Source: Lethocerus indicus
Lineage: Eukaryota > Arthropoda > Insecta > Hemiptera > Belostomatidae
Assembly: GCA_019843655.1 (NCBI GenBank)
Contig: JACDQD010000008.1
Location: forward strand, 10,078,442-10,142,441
Direction of reading: 5' to 3'
DNA length: 64,000 nt
The translations under genes were made by a program, and so were the position numbers. Below, piece by piece: positions 39,465-51,301 of the stretch; the stretch's first letter is position 1; every line of letters starts with the position of its first letter. Below the pieces are notes generated by a model. That model was not told where the DNA came from and did no database searches. It was given only the letters and a program-made list of their open reading frames with translations.

Positions 39465-42024
39465 ATTTGATCCCAAGAGCCTAAAAATTAAATTTTAACT
39501 TACAGACTTTTAACTAACAGAAAATACAATTGTTAATTTGTACAAGTTTAATATTTTTGAGCTGGTAATAATCCAATCGAGACTAATTAAATGAAATTAA
39601 TACGTTCATTATATTCTTCTCCGTAATCAATATAGCCAGCCACAGTACACTTCACCTCCCCCCCGTTAATGGGTTTTCCAAATGATAAATCGCTAAATTG
39701 GATATAATGATATGCATATAGGCCTTCCCTTTAGATAGCAAAGTCCCTGACCGAGCCAGAAAAAATATGGGTAAAACCTTAAGGAAAGGAAATGTGCTCG
39801 GCAGTAGAATGCAGTTACCTAGGAATGTGCTGTACGTGTATGCGTTGAATCATATGATGATCGGAGGGGCCGGCCCGCTCAGATATTGACATCAGATCCA
39901 ATTGACACTTTAAGAGCAAAGAGCCACGGTCGAATCTATTAGAGCGGGCGTCACTAAGACCCAGCCACAACTGACCGTATTAATTCTCTGTCGCCCCTCC
40001 CCCACCCACGCCAACTATTACTCTTTTCAATAATTAAATTTGAGAAAACGAATTTTATACATTTAATCTAGGGCAGTTAGAGTGGCGATGTGGCTGAGAC
40101 TCTAATCCTATTACTGTTGGAAGTTTACTTCAATTGCATTTCCATTTCGCCCGCCAATCTGCAGAACAACCGGATACGCGACATCCATTTAAAAACCATT
40201 CGAAGAAAACAGTCAACCTAGAATGGATCCGGGTGGCCTAAAACGATATAAATGAAATATTTGACTAATTATGTCCAATGTATGTAGCAGATCGACCCGA
40301 ATCTGTTTCAAATGATTAAATAATGAGCGATTTACAAATTAAGTGTACTTTTATAATAAAACTATCGAAAATCCACACACTGACAGAATAACAGGACAAA
40401 ATTTGCTTTTTGAGTACGATGCGCAATGCTTACGGGACAGCCACGCTCGGTGGCAGTTCGAAGGTGGCCTACTTGCCGGCAGAAGTCATCGTTCGGGAGC
40501 CCACTACCACTGCATTATCGATGGCACAAGTCACTTTAGAAATTGTGACGCCGGGTACCTCAGAGGGTCGTCGTCCTCACCGGGGCACGAAGGTCGACAC
40601 CGGAACGACTGAGTCGTCTCCATTCTGTCGAAATCATAGCTCTACGAAACTGCGCCTCAAATAAACACGATCCGGACGTCACAGCCCAATCCCGATGGCC
40701 CGGAAAGAAGAACCAGATAAAATTATTTGCTTCTTCCGAGCCACTGGCGGAACGACCCTTAGCCGCTTCGGAACCCGAAGGTCGCCGAGCGTCAACGTAT
40801 TCCGATGGGATCCGGATAAGTACGGTTCGACGGCGGTCTGTATATTCTTATTCGAAAAAATACTGAGCGATAGCGGGGCTCGAGTTGGAAGAAGGTTACT
40901 TCCTCCTAGCGCTGCCGTGATGTCCTCACCAGATAGATTCAAATATGGAAACAATTCCCCGGAAATTGTATATAGGCCGCGATCGGAGTCGACACAATGG
41001 GACGGCCGCCGGAGCCGGGCTGGCCTGCAAGGGAAAGTTGATACGGAGTTATAGCAGCCTATAAAAATATGATCCCGACCGACATACAGGTTCACCTGCA
41101 CAAGCCTAATACGGCCGCACTAAGCTCAACTTGGACGCAAATCGCAATTCTTTGCGCGTTGTAATATATTTGCAGTAAAGAGACCTCTAGCCACCCACCA
41201 AAATTCCTAACGTGTTCAACTTCAAAACGCCCGCTACTATAAGCACGAATGTTCCGAGTAGAAACACAATGCACAAAGTCTATTGAAATTGGTTTTATTG
41301 TTTTGACCTGTCGAATAAACATACAGGGGAATCGATAGAAGCTGAAAATTGCCGGCAGTTAAAGACAAGGTTATCAGCGGTTATCGTATTGGGTCGGAAT
41401 TCCCACCGGACACGTAATAGTCAATGTCACTACGCCGTCAGATTGTTTACTGTTATGGACTGATTGGGAAATGTGTTAAAACATAATTTTTGTTTTTGTC
41501 CAAAATAAAGCCTTATAGTCATCTAGGCCTCGTCAAAGGAGGTCTGCTATAGCGGGGTATTTAACAAGCGTTGGTAGACTAATGCCTAAAAACGTAGACT
41601 GGATTAATAACCGAGTCATCGCTTGGGGGCGATGACGGAGGATGGTCGTCATTCATTTCCGCGGATGAAAGGAATGAGCGCTAATTGAAATACAACTTCA
41701 ACGAGCTCCGAAGGTGGACATGACGGATTTCTATTAAACGCTGCAATTGGCATATTATTTCGGGCGTGACGCAACTCTCTCGACTTCACACCGGCTACCC
41801 GGTGGATATGCGTCCGTTATTCAATTGGGCTATTTAAGTTCACTCCCTTTGTTACGTCGACGACAGTGTCCTGGGGGTATTTCCAGTTTGTTAAGTAATT
41901 TCATTCCCCGTGCTTGGTGACCCACGCAGCTGAATGAGAAACGTGATAACGGATCTGACGGCCGATAAAAGGTCTAAACGAGAAAATATAATATATAGTA
42001 AGTGGGTGAATTATAAATAAATAA

Positions 42025-42042
42025 ATATATATATATATATAT
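42025..42042. repeat. Microsatellite (AT)9
   Basis: An alternating AT run of eighteen bases, preceded by three AAAT-type units. Confidence 0.9.
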
Positions 42043-43611
42043 CGAATAAAGTTAATAAAATCAATAGAAGATTTAATTAGAAGTAACTCATGGTTGTTTA
42101 TACGAGGAGCGAGTACTAGCACTTGGCATAGGGGCGAAAAATAGATTCTAACCGAGCGGGAATCTCTGGAATGCCCCCTGGAATCGACCTGGAATAGATT
42201 CTGGCACAGTGAAATTGTCGCCCATCCATCTGCGGTTGCCAAATTGACAAAATGCGAGCGCCGCTGCTCGCTCTGTTATCTCTGGCATCGGGCATCGGGG
42301 GCTCGTCCCGACCGACACACCCATTAAGACCTCCCGGTCTATATTTAGACGGCACAAATCTCGGGGTTTCTATGCTCCACATCGTCAGTAATATTCGTAA
42401 ACAGTGTCTAGGCGCGTCCCTCTCTTATTGTTTGCGTTCTGCTCGATGCCAAACGACCACTTTCGGCACACAGTGTACCTGAAATACTGGAACACTTCCG
42501 TGGAATACATGTGACCAAAAAGTAATTGACCCGTTTAATAAACGGTAACCCTGAGGTGTGTACTGATAATATGTTAAACTAAGATGTTGTTTAGTCGGTG
42601 TGTAATTGATCTGTCTGCACGGAGCAATTAGGGGCCGTCGGGACGCGGAAGACATGCACCAGTACACCTCTGGCGTCCCATGGGACCGTCGAAGGGGAGT
42701 CGACCGCCTGAGTTAATTGAGTTATTAACGGGCCAATATCTAACCTATATTAAATAATCGTTAATCAAATCGCTCTTCCAGGCCAATCAAACACACCGTC
42801 AGCAATAACACGTCCGGTCTAAATCGGACGATCCGTAATTATCTGAATAATTCAGCAGAGCGTCGGTTATATATTTTAGAGTACAACAAGCACAGAGCGG
42901 GAAATTCGCAGAACCATCGCATTATCACGACCGAAACGAGATACGTGACTGTGCATAGGCTCTTATGTAAATGTGCTACGACGTTACCATGTGAGTCGAG
43001 AAACGCACACAAAGGCGGAAGGATAGTCCGGTCGGGCTGAGGTCAGTGGAAGGCAATTTACACACAAGTGCAGATCAATTAAATACACGATTAAAAAAAT
43101 AGAAATTTACTAACAAAGATGATAATTATAATATACCTAATATATTTGTAAATTCTGAATGGAAAAGCATAAGGAAATACTTCTGAATTAAAAAAAATCA
43201 TAAATGGTTCCTCTTAGTGGTTCACCTTCATTAGGCTACAACTCTACTGCTGACAGCATACAGGACTCAAGATTGACTATCGTATTTCCTTGATTGTATC
43301 GAAATAATTTGTCCCATTCGGAGCTGGAATTTATAATCCAAATGTTTCATATCGGTCGCTGAGGGTTAACACAGCACTCAATGAATGCGTACCTCCCTAA
43401 TTTAATAGGGGGAGAATATGGAGTTATGATTGCTTAGATTTATGCTTAATATTGGGCAGATTAACGCTGCGTTCTGGGGAGAGGATCACCAAGCCTGAAA
43501 TACACCCGTTCCATCAATTATGATCAATTAATCCACGTGCAGTCGCGTGTAGAAATCGGACGAGCAGGGTACTTGGGGCTGTCTGCAGAGTCAGGGCGAG
43601 GCTGGTGCTTT

Positions 43612-43631
43612 GCACGTTGCACCGAACGTGC
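43612..43631. repeat. Hairpin, 7-bp stem and 6-nt loop
   Basis: GCACGTT at 43612-43618 pairs with AACGTGC at 43625-43631 in a GC-rich patch. It is a small stem that could be chance. Confidence 0.3.
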
Positions 43632-43935
43632 CTCCGACCGTCATCCGGGCAATCTGCGCCAGAAATGGGGTCGAGCCCCGGCCCCTCAGATTAACTAGAG
43701 CGGCCCATCTCAGTTTAAACGAGAGGAACGGAGGACGACGTCTGGCCCGCACAATTAGGAGTCGAACCCCGAGTTAGTGACTGACATAATTCATAATCTC
43801 GGCTGTCGAACGGGGACCGTTTTACTTGTCTTCATTGCCGAATGCAGTAAACATTGGGCAGAGATCGACCTTTCAATATAAGGACGCTATGTTCGACCGA
43901 TTTTATATTCTAAACAGACCGGTTCCGATATTTTC

Positions 43936-43956
43936 ATCGATAAATAATCGATAAAT
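43936..43956. repeat. Direct repeat ATCGATAAAT, two copies
   Basis: ATCGATAAATA is followed at once by ATCGATAAAT. The ATCGATA core resembles the DREF/BEAF type TATCGATA site of flies. It sits just upstream of a T-rich acceptor-like tract. Confidence 0.6.
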
Positions 43957-43980
43957 TTTTATATATTTTTATCATTCTAG

Positions 43981-44013
43981 GTTGTACCTCGTACTATTAA
44001 GCCTAACAATAAG
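43981..44013 (+). CDS. Candidate 33-nt micro-exon
   Basis: A long T-rich tract ending ATCATTCTAG and the donor AATAAG|GTATGTT enclose 33 nt, a multiple of three. Phase 0 reads VVPRTIKPNNK; one other frame is also open. Splice sites are good on both sides but nothing connects it to another exon. Confidence 0.15.
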
Positions 44014-44477
44014 GTATGTTCCAGGAGATACTTTGATGATTGAACTTTCTCTTTATATTCTATGCGAGGTTCTCATAATATCAAGAAAGAAATCGTGGAT
44101 ATGCATAAATAAGGGTCTAATGAATCGGCGCTCATTTCCTGATTTTTCGATCATACCGTATTTTAACAGTCCAGTTGCAATTTAATTTTCTACTTAACCT
44201 TGCATGGAATTGAAACCTAATCGTGTCTAAGGCCGTTCACATTTCAGTTCTTCGTAAAACTGCATTTTCATAAATGGAGCGCGAGATATTTGGTTTCGCC
44301 ACGAACCGAAAGGCAGACGTCGTGAGGTCCTACATTTTTTCGCGTAAATAAGCACGACTGTTAACTTATCGAACTTGTTCTGCATACGGGCCTATCCGGG
44401 CCGATTACGGCTCATTGGGAATAACGGAATTAAAATATTTAAAAATGTGAAAAGCGTGGTGGCAGGTGCGGACTTAC

Positions 44478-44516
44478 CCCTGACGACCGGGCGCTTCGAC
44501 TCGTACGAGCGATCGA
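44478..44516 (-). CDS. Candidate exon, second of a minus-strand pair
   Basis: A 39-nt segment lies between the acceptor CAAGGCTTAG and the donor CAGGG|GTAAGTCC on the minus strand. Entered with one base from the exon at 44585-44643, it reads V then DRSYESKRPVVR, open throughout. The acceptor pyrimidine tract is weak; the donor is strong. All three frames are open, so the support comes from spacing and phase with its neighbour. Confidence 0.2.
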
Positions 44517-44584
44517 CTAAGCCTTGGTGACCGATCAAAACACAGGCACTTTTAACAAGTAACATAATGAGACTAGATACTTAC

Positions 44585-44643
44585 CGTCTGATATATCTCT
44601 ATTTACAGATTGTCGGGCGTTCCCTCTCCACGTAGCGGCGTTC
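44585..44643 (-). CDS. Candidate exon, first of a minus-strand pair
   Basis: On the minus strand, the acceptor GCTCTATTGCGTTCCCAG and the donor AGACG|GTAAGTATCT (a near-perfect match) enclose 59 nt. Only the frame with one leftover base is open: NAATWRGNARQSVNRDISD. The intron that follows is 68 nt, close to the usual minimal intron size in insects, and the next exon continues the frame. An NAAT stretch is not a glycosylation sequon. The product is unknown. Confidence 0.25.
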
Positions 44644-47643
44644 CTGGGAACGCAATAGAGCACGAATCCTCAGATAGAGGAACTCGGATATCGAGGCCTA
44701 ACCAGTCCACCAGCCGTTCCAATGAATATATTCATTGGTTTATTCGCCTTCTGTCGGGCCACGAAACGGTGGGCTTCCTTTTTTATCTACTTGTTTTTCA
44801 TCACGGGCTGAGAGTAAATATTTAATACTCGTCAAGGACATTTTTCGCAGAGACCACAATTAACCAAAAAAGAGCGGATGATGAAACTAGTGCAATTTAA
44901 ATTTCGAAACGAAGAAATAAATTAGGTTCAATCCAGAAATACAAATGGAGGAATGATGCAACATTAATGTACCTTAAAATCCGAAATAGTTAAGATAAAT
45001 TTGTCATAGTGTTGAGAGAAGACAATGGAACGAAATATCGATGAATATTGGTTACGTTCTAGCCGAAGTAATAACAACACGTTTTCTTGATTAAAAAAAA
45101 GACTTATCGTCATGATATTTGTCGACGATATCGGCTGCCCCCTCAGCAGATATGCAGGTATTTCGAGATTATTACACCTTTCAATATTCAAAGAGCAATA
45201 CAATGGAACCCCTTTTCCGATGTTAGGGAGTGTATATGAAAACTTCCGTACACTTTCCATCACTAAGGCGGCAGCACTGGTGTGGACGTCGATAATATTG
45301 GATTAATGAGCGGCCATAATTTCGTAATTCAATACGAAATATAAACTACATTTTCGATCTGGAAGCGAACATAATAAATTTCGTTTTCCTTGGAACCTAA
45401 GGCGAGCCGATAATATAATTAACAGAAGGCACTCGTTGCCTAACGATAAAACGTCTGTGGCCGCATAGCTCCGCGTCACACGGGCCGGCTTTCCTGAATG
45501 TCCAGCCCAATCGCGACTTCTGGGCGATTGCATTCCTCGTTTTAAAAAGCGCCCGTGGAAAATCCGGGCGAGATAGCGCAAGCAAGCGTCGACAGTCGAT
45601 CGGACACAAATACTTTCCGCATTTACGTCAGACCGAGCTAACCAATCCATTCGGTTACACGGGCCCAACCGTTTGGGCCGCCGATAACTTAAGTCCCGCC
45701 ATGAAAAATATTTTCGGGCCCACTTAGATTTGTTCTAGGGACGTTCGAAGCGGCTGAAACTTATGTCGAGGCGAAAATTCTGGAGCCCTCAAATGGAAAA
45801 GACTCCTCAAAATTTCTCTGAGTAGTTTTAGCCTTGCCAGTAATACGGTGTATTTGATAAAGAATTATTACAAATAATACTATGTTCAGATTTTATTCTC
45901 CGGGCAAGCGATGCTCGGTCTAAACTTAGTCTAGACTAAAGGGAGACGCCCCTCCCCACTTAAATATCTTAAACATTTCCGCTATCTCCAAACACTATTT
46001 ATAAACACAGGGCATTTGGGATCTTAACCCATAATTGTAATCCAGCCGTTATTTGGTCAAGTTATCCTATTTATCAAATATAAATTTAAAAGAGATGAAA
46101 TGAAAAGCGTTCGTACTATACTATGAATTCGGTAATTTCCTCTAGTTGTAATATTGAAGTAATCTTTTCTTAATACTTTTTACATGCTCCCGTCTCAGAA
46201 ACATGCAAAGTCAGCCATCTAGCATTTGCCGATCCTATCTGTTATTTCTTAGGTTGGCCGTACGCCATTTCGGTTCTATTTTCTGCAATAACGGCCGCCT
46301 ACAAATTAAAAATTATATTTACGATTCAATGTCAAGTGAAGAAATGAATCCTGTATAAAGTGGCCGCACTTCGGGCAGGAACTAGCGCAATGGAAATATC
46401 CTAAGTTTGTGAGAATGCAGTTACTGAAAATATAAAACATCTCAGCCCTAACCCTCCAGCCAGGATTAGATCCGTCATTTTAAACAATCGAGGTGAACCA
46501 ATAGTATTTACTGATGATAAATTTGAACATCTGTTAGAGGTTCGTCCCAAATTGACAGAAATAGTCGACAGTCGCGGATGATCGATGAGGCAGTTGCCGG
46601 ACTGCCAGTTGAACTTCCGTATCGAGGGCCACCGTTCATCCAAGCCGAGATGATTCACGGTTGATTTGGCAGGCTTCCATCGGGCACCCGGTTTTATTTT
46701 ATTTATTATCTTTCTGAGCCCCTTTACGGCACCAATTGGCAGGGAAACGATCATACGTGCGGGGGTAGCGTCGTAAAGTCAGATTTAGAGGTAAACACCG
46801 GGCAGATACATTGGCCCGTGTTATGGCTTTCTTCATGTTTAAAACCGTCAAGATGGAAGGAAACTAATTACAAATTGGTCTAACTGCCACTAACCACTGT
46901 TATTCGCATAAAAGAAGGAATGAAAGAAACAAACCAAATGTTAAAGCGGTCGATTTGTTATTTCTGAAAGAAATCCCAAGCGTGAGTCCCAGTAATCCAA
47001 CAATGGAAAATGATATGAAACTTACGTTTAACAGATTAAATTGATACGTTCTCAAGTAGAAATTCTGGTTTTATCTGGCTCCCGGATAATTTATTTTCGT
47101 TGATATTAAAGTCGTCGTGTCTCCTGAAGTGATAAGCCCATGCCGTAGCTCAAGCAGCGCCAAAAAACGGATCTGACAGAGATCTAATTGGTTCGTCCTG
47201 TTGGCGAAATAATAGAGCGTGCAGAATTGAAGACGGTCAGCCCTACAGGGAACCGCGTTTAAATTCCCAAGTAAACAACCCGTCCACGTAACAGGGTTGC
47301 CGAGATTGTGCAATCTTCCACCTCGCCAGATATACGCCTCAAATTTGATAAGCGAGATATATGACCGTGGAGCGCCAGTTGAGAATAATAAGCTAGGCAC
47401 CGTACCGTTGTACGCCCTGCCCTTCACATCGAGGGGGCGTAAATCACTTTCGTAGGTTGTTTGAAAGTTATTCCGCTCCTTTTTTCTCTTCCCCCTCAAA
47501 GGTTAACTCGACCCGGGGATGCGAGATGGGAATATCCATAGCAACGGTACGAGGAACTTTATATTGGATGCAAAAACTGAGGCGCGGCGGTAAGAAACAA
47601 GTGTCTGACATTCAGTTCTAAACCTATTCCAAACTGTTCACAG
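44644..47643. other. Stretch without supported gene
   Basis: Frames at 45303-45668 and 46401-46754 on the minus strand exceed 110 codons but show no domain, no membrane pattern and no splice pair at their ends. A frame at 47071-47499 (minus, 142 codons) is likewise unrecognised. Confidence 0.45.
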
Positions 47644-47705
47644 AATGAGGATGGTGTTTGCAATATGTTCACGTCTGGATATCAGTAAACTGTTTTACGA
47701 AAAAC
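47644..47705 (+). CDS. Candidate internal exon, 62 nt
   Basis: A TCTAAAC branch-like site and the acceptor CCAAACTGTTCACAG precede; the donor AAAAAC|GTAAGG follows. Only the frame with one leftover base is open: MRMVFAICSRLDISKLFYEK. It starts with an ATG, so it might also be a first coding exon, although the acceptor argues against that. No family is recognised. Confidence 0.18.
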
Positions 47706-47828
47706 GTAAGGTATTCAAAAACACAATTTTACATTTAGCGGTGGTTCGGCCGCCACAACACGTACCGGATACCGGCGGAAGATCCGCAAAGAGAACTTTC
47801 TAATCTGACAGCAAGCAAGGTTCACCAC

Positions 47829-47848
47829 AACATGTTTGAAAACATGTT
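47829..47848. repeat. Inverted repeat, 9-bp arms
   Basis: AACATGTTT and AAACATGTT are separated by two bases. The half-sites resemble p53/ecdysteroid-like ACATGT palindromes, but this is only a likeness. Confidence 0.45.
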
Positions 47849-47978
47849 AACCACACTCGTATTTTCCCGATACTTCGGACTAGCTTAGTGAAATAATATT
47901 ACATATCTAGTACAGATATATACATAAACATTGTAATTATATAATATATTATAAATGTATGCTTTGTACACAGTGCTC

Positions 47979-47997
47979 ATACATTGTATAAATGTAT
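47979..47997. repeat. Hairpin, 7-bp stem and 5-nt loop
   Basis: ATACATT at 47979-47985 and AATGTAT at 47991-47997. The ten-base ATAAATGTAT that ends it also occurs at 47951-47960. Confidence 0.35.
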
Positions 47998-48125
47998 ACT
48001 TCCGAATCATATACATATTGAAAGTTTACAAGCTGGTAATTATGTAATCCCCTCACGCTCTTTTATATAACACATTTTGTTGCATTAGAAAAATAATTCC
48101 TTCAATTAGTTCAGATTACGCAATC

Positions 48126-48152
48126 GTACTAAAATCATGATGATTTTAGTAC
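48126..48152. repeat. 27-bp perfect palindrome, 13-bp arms around one base
   Basis: GTACTAAAATCAT, one G, and ATGATTTTAGTAC are exact reverse complements. Thirteen perfect pairs with a single central base are unlikely by chance in 64 kb (well under one expected for a random sequence of this length). The form, a near-continuous palindrome, suits a dimeric binding site, a cruciform or the trace of an inverted duplication rather than a small-RNA precursor. Confidence 0.85.
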
Positions 48153-49007
48153 AACGTAAATGTCAAGAGTAAGTTATGTACCTTACATTTTTGGAACACT
48201 GGATAACGTTCTATTTAGTTTCTTACCCAGAGGCCTTTTTTGTAAAATAAATTTGTCAAATTCTTGTTAAGATCAGTTACACCGATTTGTGAAGTTGAGC
48301 GTGAAAAGTGAAACGCGACAATGTGCAAATTGTACGAACACCCTGAAAATAGTATCGGATAAGTTTAGCCCGGATAAATAAACGGCTATAAAACAAAACG
48401 CTTGCATCCTGGATAGGCTCCAACGTCCGGAGGAAACTTAAGATTTAATGCGACAGCGTCCATTGCCTGTCGCAGAGATATCGGCGAAAGTAACGCCCCG
48501 GGGGGAGGATGGGGCAGAAATAGAATTTTTGTGTCCTATGTGGGTCAACGATCTGGGTCGAAACTTGGAACACCACCGACCGATCAAAAAGACCGGGCTG
48601 GGACTTTGACTTAATTTATAAGTCGGCGGGTCTAAATTTAATTCTGTGGGAGTCGCTTCGTATCCGGCCTTGTGAGGAGGAGGGCTGGACCCGAATCGTG
48701 CCAAGCATCACTGGAGATGGTTTTTACACAAATTAAAATAAACGAATATAGTTGCCCACCAATAATTAGTGCTCTATTTACTACCTGGGAACAATAAACG
48801 AAAGAATATCCCCAACAACATAAATATTTACCTTTAATCATCTTCAAAAGAAAGAGAGCAGTTGTACTTATTTAAAATTCCAAATTTCATCACGTAAAAT
48901 GAAAGTACATTAATTTTGTTTTACTAACTGGTGGCTCGTAAATGTTCCTAGACTTTCATGAATGACAAACAAGTTTAGAGACAGTCCAAATGTTGACTAC
49001 TACTCAC

Positions 49008-49042
49008 CAACAGGTTTCATTCTACCACCTGTTAGAGCATTC
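49008..49042 (-). CDS. Candidate 35-nt micro-exon
   Basis: On the minus strand, the acceptor ATTCTCTGGAATAATTATAG and the donor GTTG|GTGAGTAG enclose 35 nt. The frame with one leftover base is open (NALTGGRMKPV). Good donor, moderate acceptor; no partner exon is known. Confidence 0.12.
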
Positions 49043-49539
49043 CTATAATTATTCCAGAGAATAATTAAGGTTGTATTTCGCGAATGCGGTTCAGCAGTCC
49101 TGTAGATACAAACTTCTGGGAATACAATCGCAAATCTACTTTTATTCGAGATATTCGTTACTCCGACGCGCCATAAAATGAAATGTCATTATAACACACT
49201 TATTCAAAGATAGAAAAATGCGCATATTCTCAAAGAAAAAGGGATCGTGATAGTGTTTACGGTTATGAAATCGTCTTGCACGATTAAGAACGAAAAAGAA
49301 TGCGTTTTTCATTTCAAATAGTAAATTCAGCTACAAGAGGAACCGAAATGCGGGTCTGAGACGAGGGTAGAAGGGCGGGCGGCACCTAGACGGGAGGTAG
49401 AACTTGAATTCGGCCCTAGTAAAAAAAGGAGAAGCCACAACCGTAGATTATCCGTTATTTGAGCGGTTAAGTGGTATTGTATGAGTGCGGGTCGGCCGGA
49501 GGAGCGTGTCGGGCCGACGAACCTGTGCCCTTGCCTTAT

Positions 49540-49800
49540 CCTTCTGAATGCACACCCCTCTCTACCACATTTCCTCCGCATTCCTCCTCGGTACGTCTCC
49601 TTCGAGCTCCCTCCTCCCAGCACAGTTCCGACTCCATTTTCACTGTTGCACGTTCCCAATTTCCCAACCTTCGGTCACGTCCCCGGTCGCCGGGGTCCTT
49701 CCCCGTATCAATATCTCAGTACGCCTTTCACTTTCCTTCTGTTCGTAGCCTCATTGTTTCCTTCGTGCGCACTTGTTTATCGCCCCTCTCCCTTGTACGG
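49540..49800 (+). other. Pyrimidine-rich, GC-rich patch
   Basis: About 260 bases dominated by C and T on the plus strand. The longest open frame in the window (49481-50008, 175 codons, no AUG start) and a second overlapping frame (49471-49821) run through it because T-A-R triplets are rare. Both translate to Pro/Ser/Leu-rich sequence without domains. I read it as a composition effect rather than a gene. Confidence 0.6.
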
Positions 49801-50766
49801 GCCTATTCTCCCCGCCGCTGAGGTCGCGGGCCGACCGTTAACCGGGATCTCCGCCCTGACGCGCACGCCCGCCCTCCCAGGTAACCCTAGACGGGACTTA
49901 AACATAATACGCGAGTTGTCCGCCCCATTGTTGAGCCCTCTCGCCACAGAGGCGCACTCGTGTTACTCGATCCGAGTGTTTATTAAAATCCGAGTTGGAC
50001 GCACCTAAGCGACGGGAGAGGGTTACTGTTTTTTAATGAATGAAATTCAACATCCGTGTTATTTTTAACCGGCCGGTGGAATACGATCCACGCCTGACAT
50101 TGGGGTTCGTCCGATTCATTAATTTTAAACAGGCGGTGCAGTCAATTTTCTTATTTTACACCTGTTGGGAAAACTATACTACTTGCATTTAACGGGGACT
50201 AAAACTGACAAAGATTAATTCTGTCAGCGGCATTGGACCAAAATAAATCTATTCTCGGTCTTTTTTGGCTTCAACATTCTTTTATGTCATTTGGACACAT
50301 CCTAAGTATAAAATTGCAACCAACATAAATGTCTGACAATTAGTTCTGTCCTTAAATAATCTCAATCGTAATATCTTTATTCCTTGGTTAAAAAAAACGT
50401 ATTTGTGGATTAAAACTTAATTTGTGGAGGAATAGACATAAGGACAATACGACCGAGTAAACTCTGATACATTTTTCTCGCATTTGTCCTTCCCCAGCAG
50501 CCAACATTGTAATGGACCACAATTCAAAAAGGTCTGTCGGCTCAAGAAATTAGAGATGTCTACGATTTTTTTTTAGAAATATTAAATACGAAAGATTTTC
50601 CGCTTGGCGTGAAATAATAAATTGTGAACGGAGTGTGTGCGACAAGAGCGGTGAGACGGTGTCCCGTTGCAGAGGGGCCGGAGGTCTTACAGAAATAAAC
50701 CGCTTCAAGTCGCGCTAGCTATTGCTATTTTGGCGATCGAACGGCCCCACTCGTCTTCTCCACCAG

Positions 50767-50803
50767 CCTAACGGAAACCGGATCCCATCTCTGAACGTTA
50801 CAG
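50767..50803 (+). CDS. Candidate exon, first of a plus-strand pair
   Basis: The acceptor CACTCGTCTTCTCCACCAG is excellent; the donor ACAG|GTAGAAAG is moderate. Only phase 0 is open: PNGNRIPSLNVT plus one base. The leftover G joins AT of the candidate exon at 51225 to give Asp and the frame continues there to a stop, across a 421-nt intron. The joined piece is hydrophilic, and no family is recognised. A third of random pairs would match in phase, so this is modest support. Confidence 0.25.
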
Positions 50804-51224
50804 GTAGAAAGACGATAATCAACGGTAGATTGTTTCTCGAAGAGTCGCGGTTACTACAGTTTGGAATGATTACAATACCGAAACGAACATTGGAAGATTA
50901 CGATAACTGATTATTGATGTTAACGTTCTACAGCCGTCTAAAAGATTATCTTCATTTCAAATTCTATCTCAACGCTTTTATTCTTTCACTCGAACTTCTA
51001 TAGCGTCCGCGTTAGTGTCGCGTTGACCATATGTAGAGACTAATCTTGTCTATAACCTAAACAGAGCCCACTAAAATTTCCAAACATGCACTTGTGAGTT
51101 CAGTACGTGAACAGTCAAGTATATTGGCTATCCATTTTCAATCAATAACATCCTAGTTTCTAGTTGTTTAACTAACGTTCATGAATTCATAATCAACAAG
51201 CTAATGTCATAACGGTTGTTTCAG

Positions 51225-51301
51225 ATGATACGGTGGAGGGTTTGAGCCCTACCGCAGTGATCCGGACCGGAAGGAGCCGCAGCCGAACAAAAAACGAATA
51301 A
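51225..51301 (+). CDS. Candidate terminal exon, 24 codons to stop
   Basis: A CTAAT branch site lies about 20 bases before the acceptor AACGGTTGTTTCAG, an arrangement typical of insect introns. Entered with one base, the only long frame reads DTVEGLSPTAVIRTGRSRSR and three more residues to TAA 51299-51301. The tail is basic and serine-rich. It is phase-compatible with 50767-50803. No AATAAA hexamer is seen within the next hundred bases. Confidence 0.25.

Larger units (their letters stand above)
37067..43980. other. Stretch without supported gene
   Basis: AT-rich with a GC-rich patch at 40400-41100 in which frames of 84-140 codons are open on both strands (40410-40664 plus, 40695-41054 plus, 40679-41101 minus) with no recognised domain and no clear splice sites. 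A 12-bp tandem duplication lies at 37588-37611, a hairpin at 39444 and an AT microsatellite at 42025. Confidence 0.45.

Noticed and set aside
39498..39507. Strong acceptor and donor on the minus strand 10 nt apart
   Set aside because: Ten bases is too short for a credible exon in AT-rich DNA; judged a decoy pair.
40679..41101. 140-codon minus-strand frame
   Set aside because: Paired with a 119-codon frame on the other strand over the same bases, as expected in GC-rich DNA. No recognised motif.
43758..43768. Perfect tRNA B-box (GGTTCGACTCC) on the minus strand
   Set aside because: The flanking bases do not form a T-arm stem, no A-box lies at the right distance upstream, and no cloverleaf can be drawn.
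47071..47499. 142-codon minus-strand frame
   Set aside because: No domain, no promoter, no splice partner; composition alone can explain it.
49481..50008. Longest open frame (175 codons), plus strand
   Set aside because: It begins at a non-AUG triplet, runs through a pyrimidine-rich patch where stops are rare, has two overlapping rival frames and gives a Pro/Ser/Leu-rich translation without any domain.
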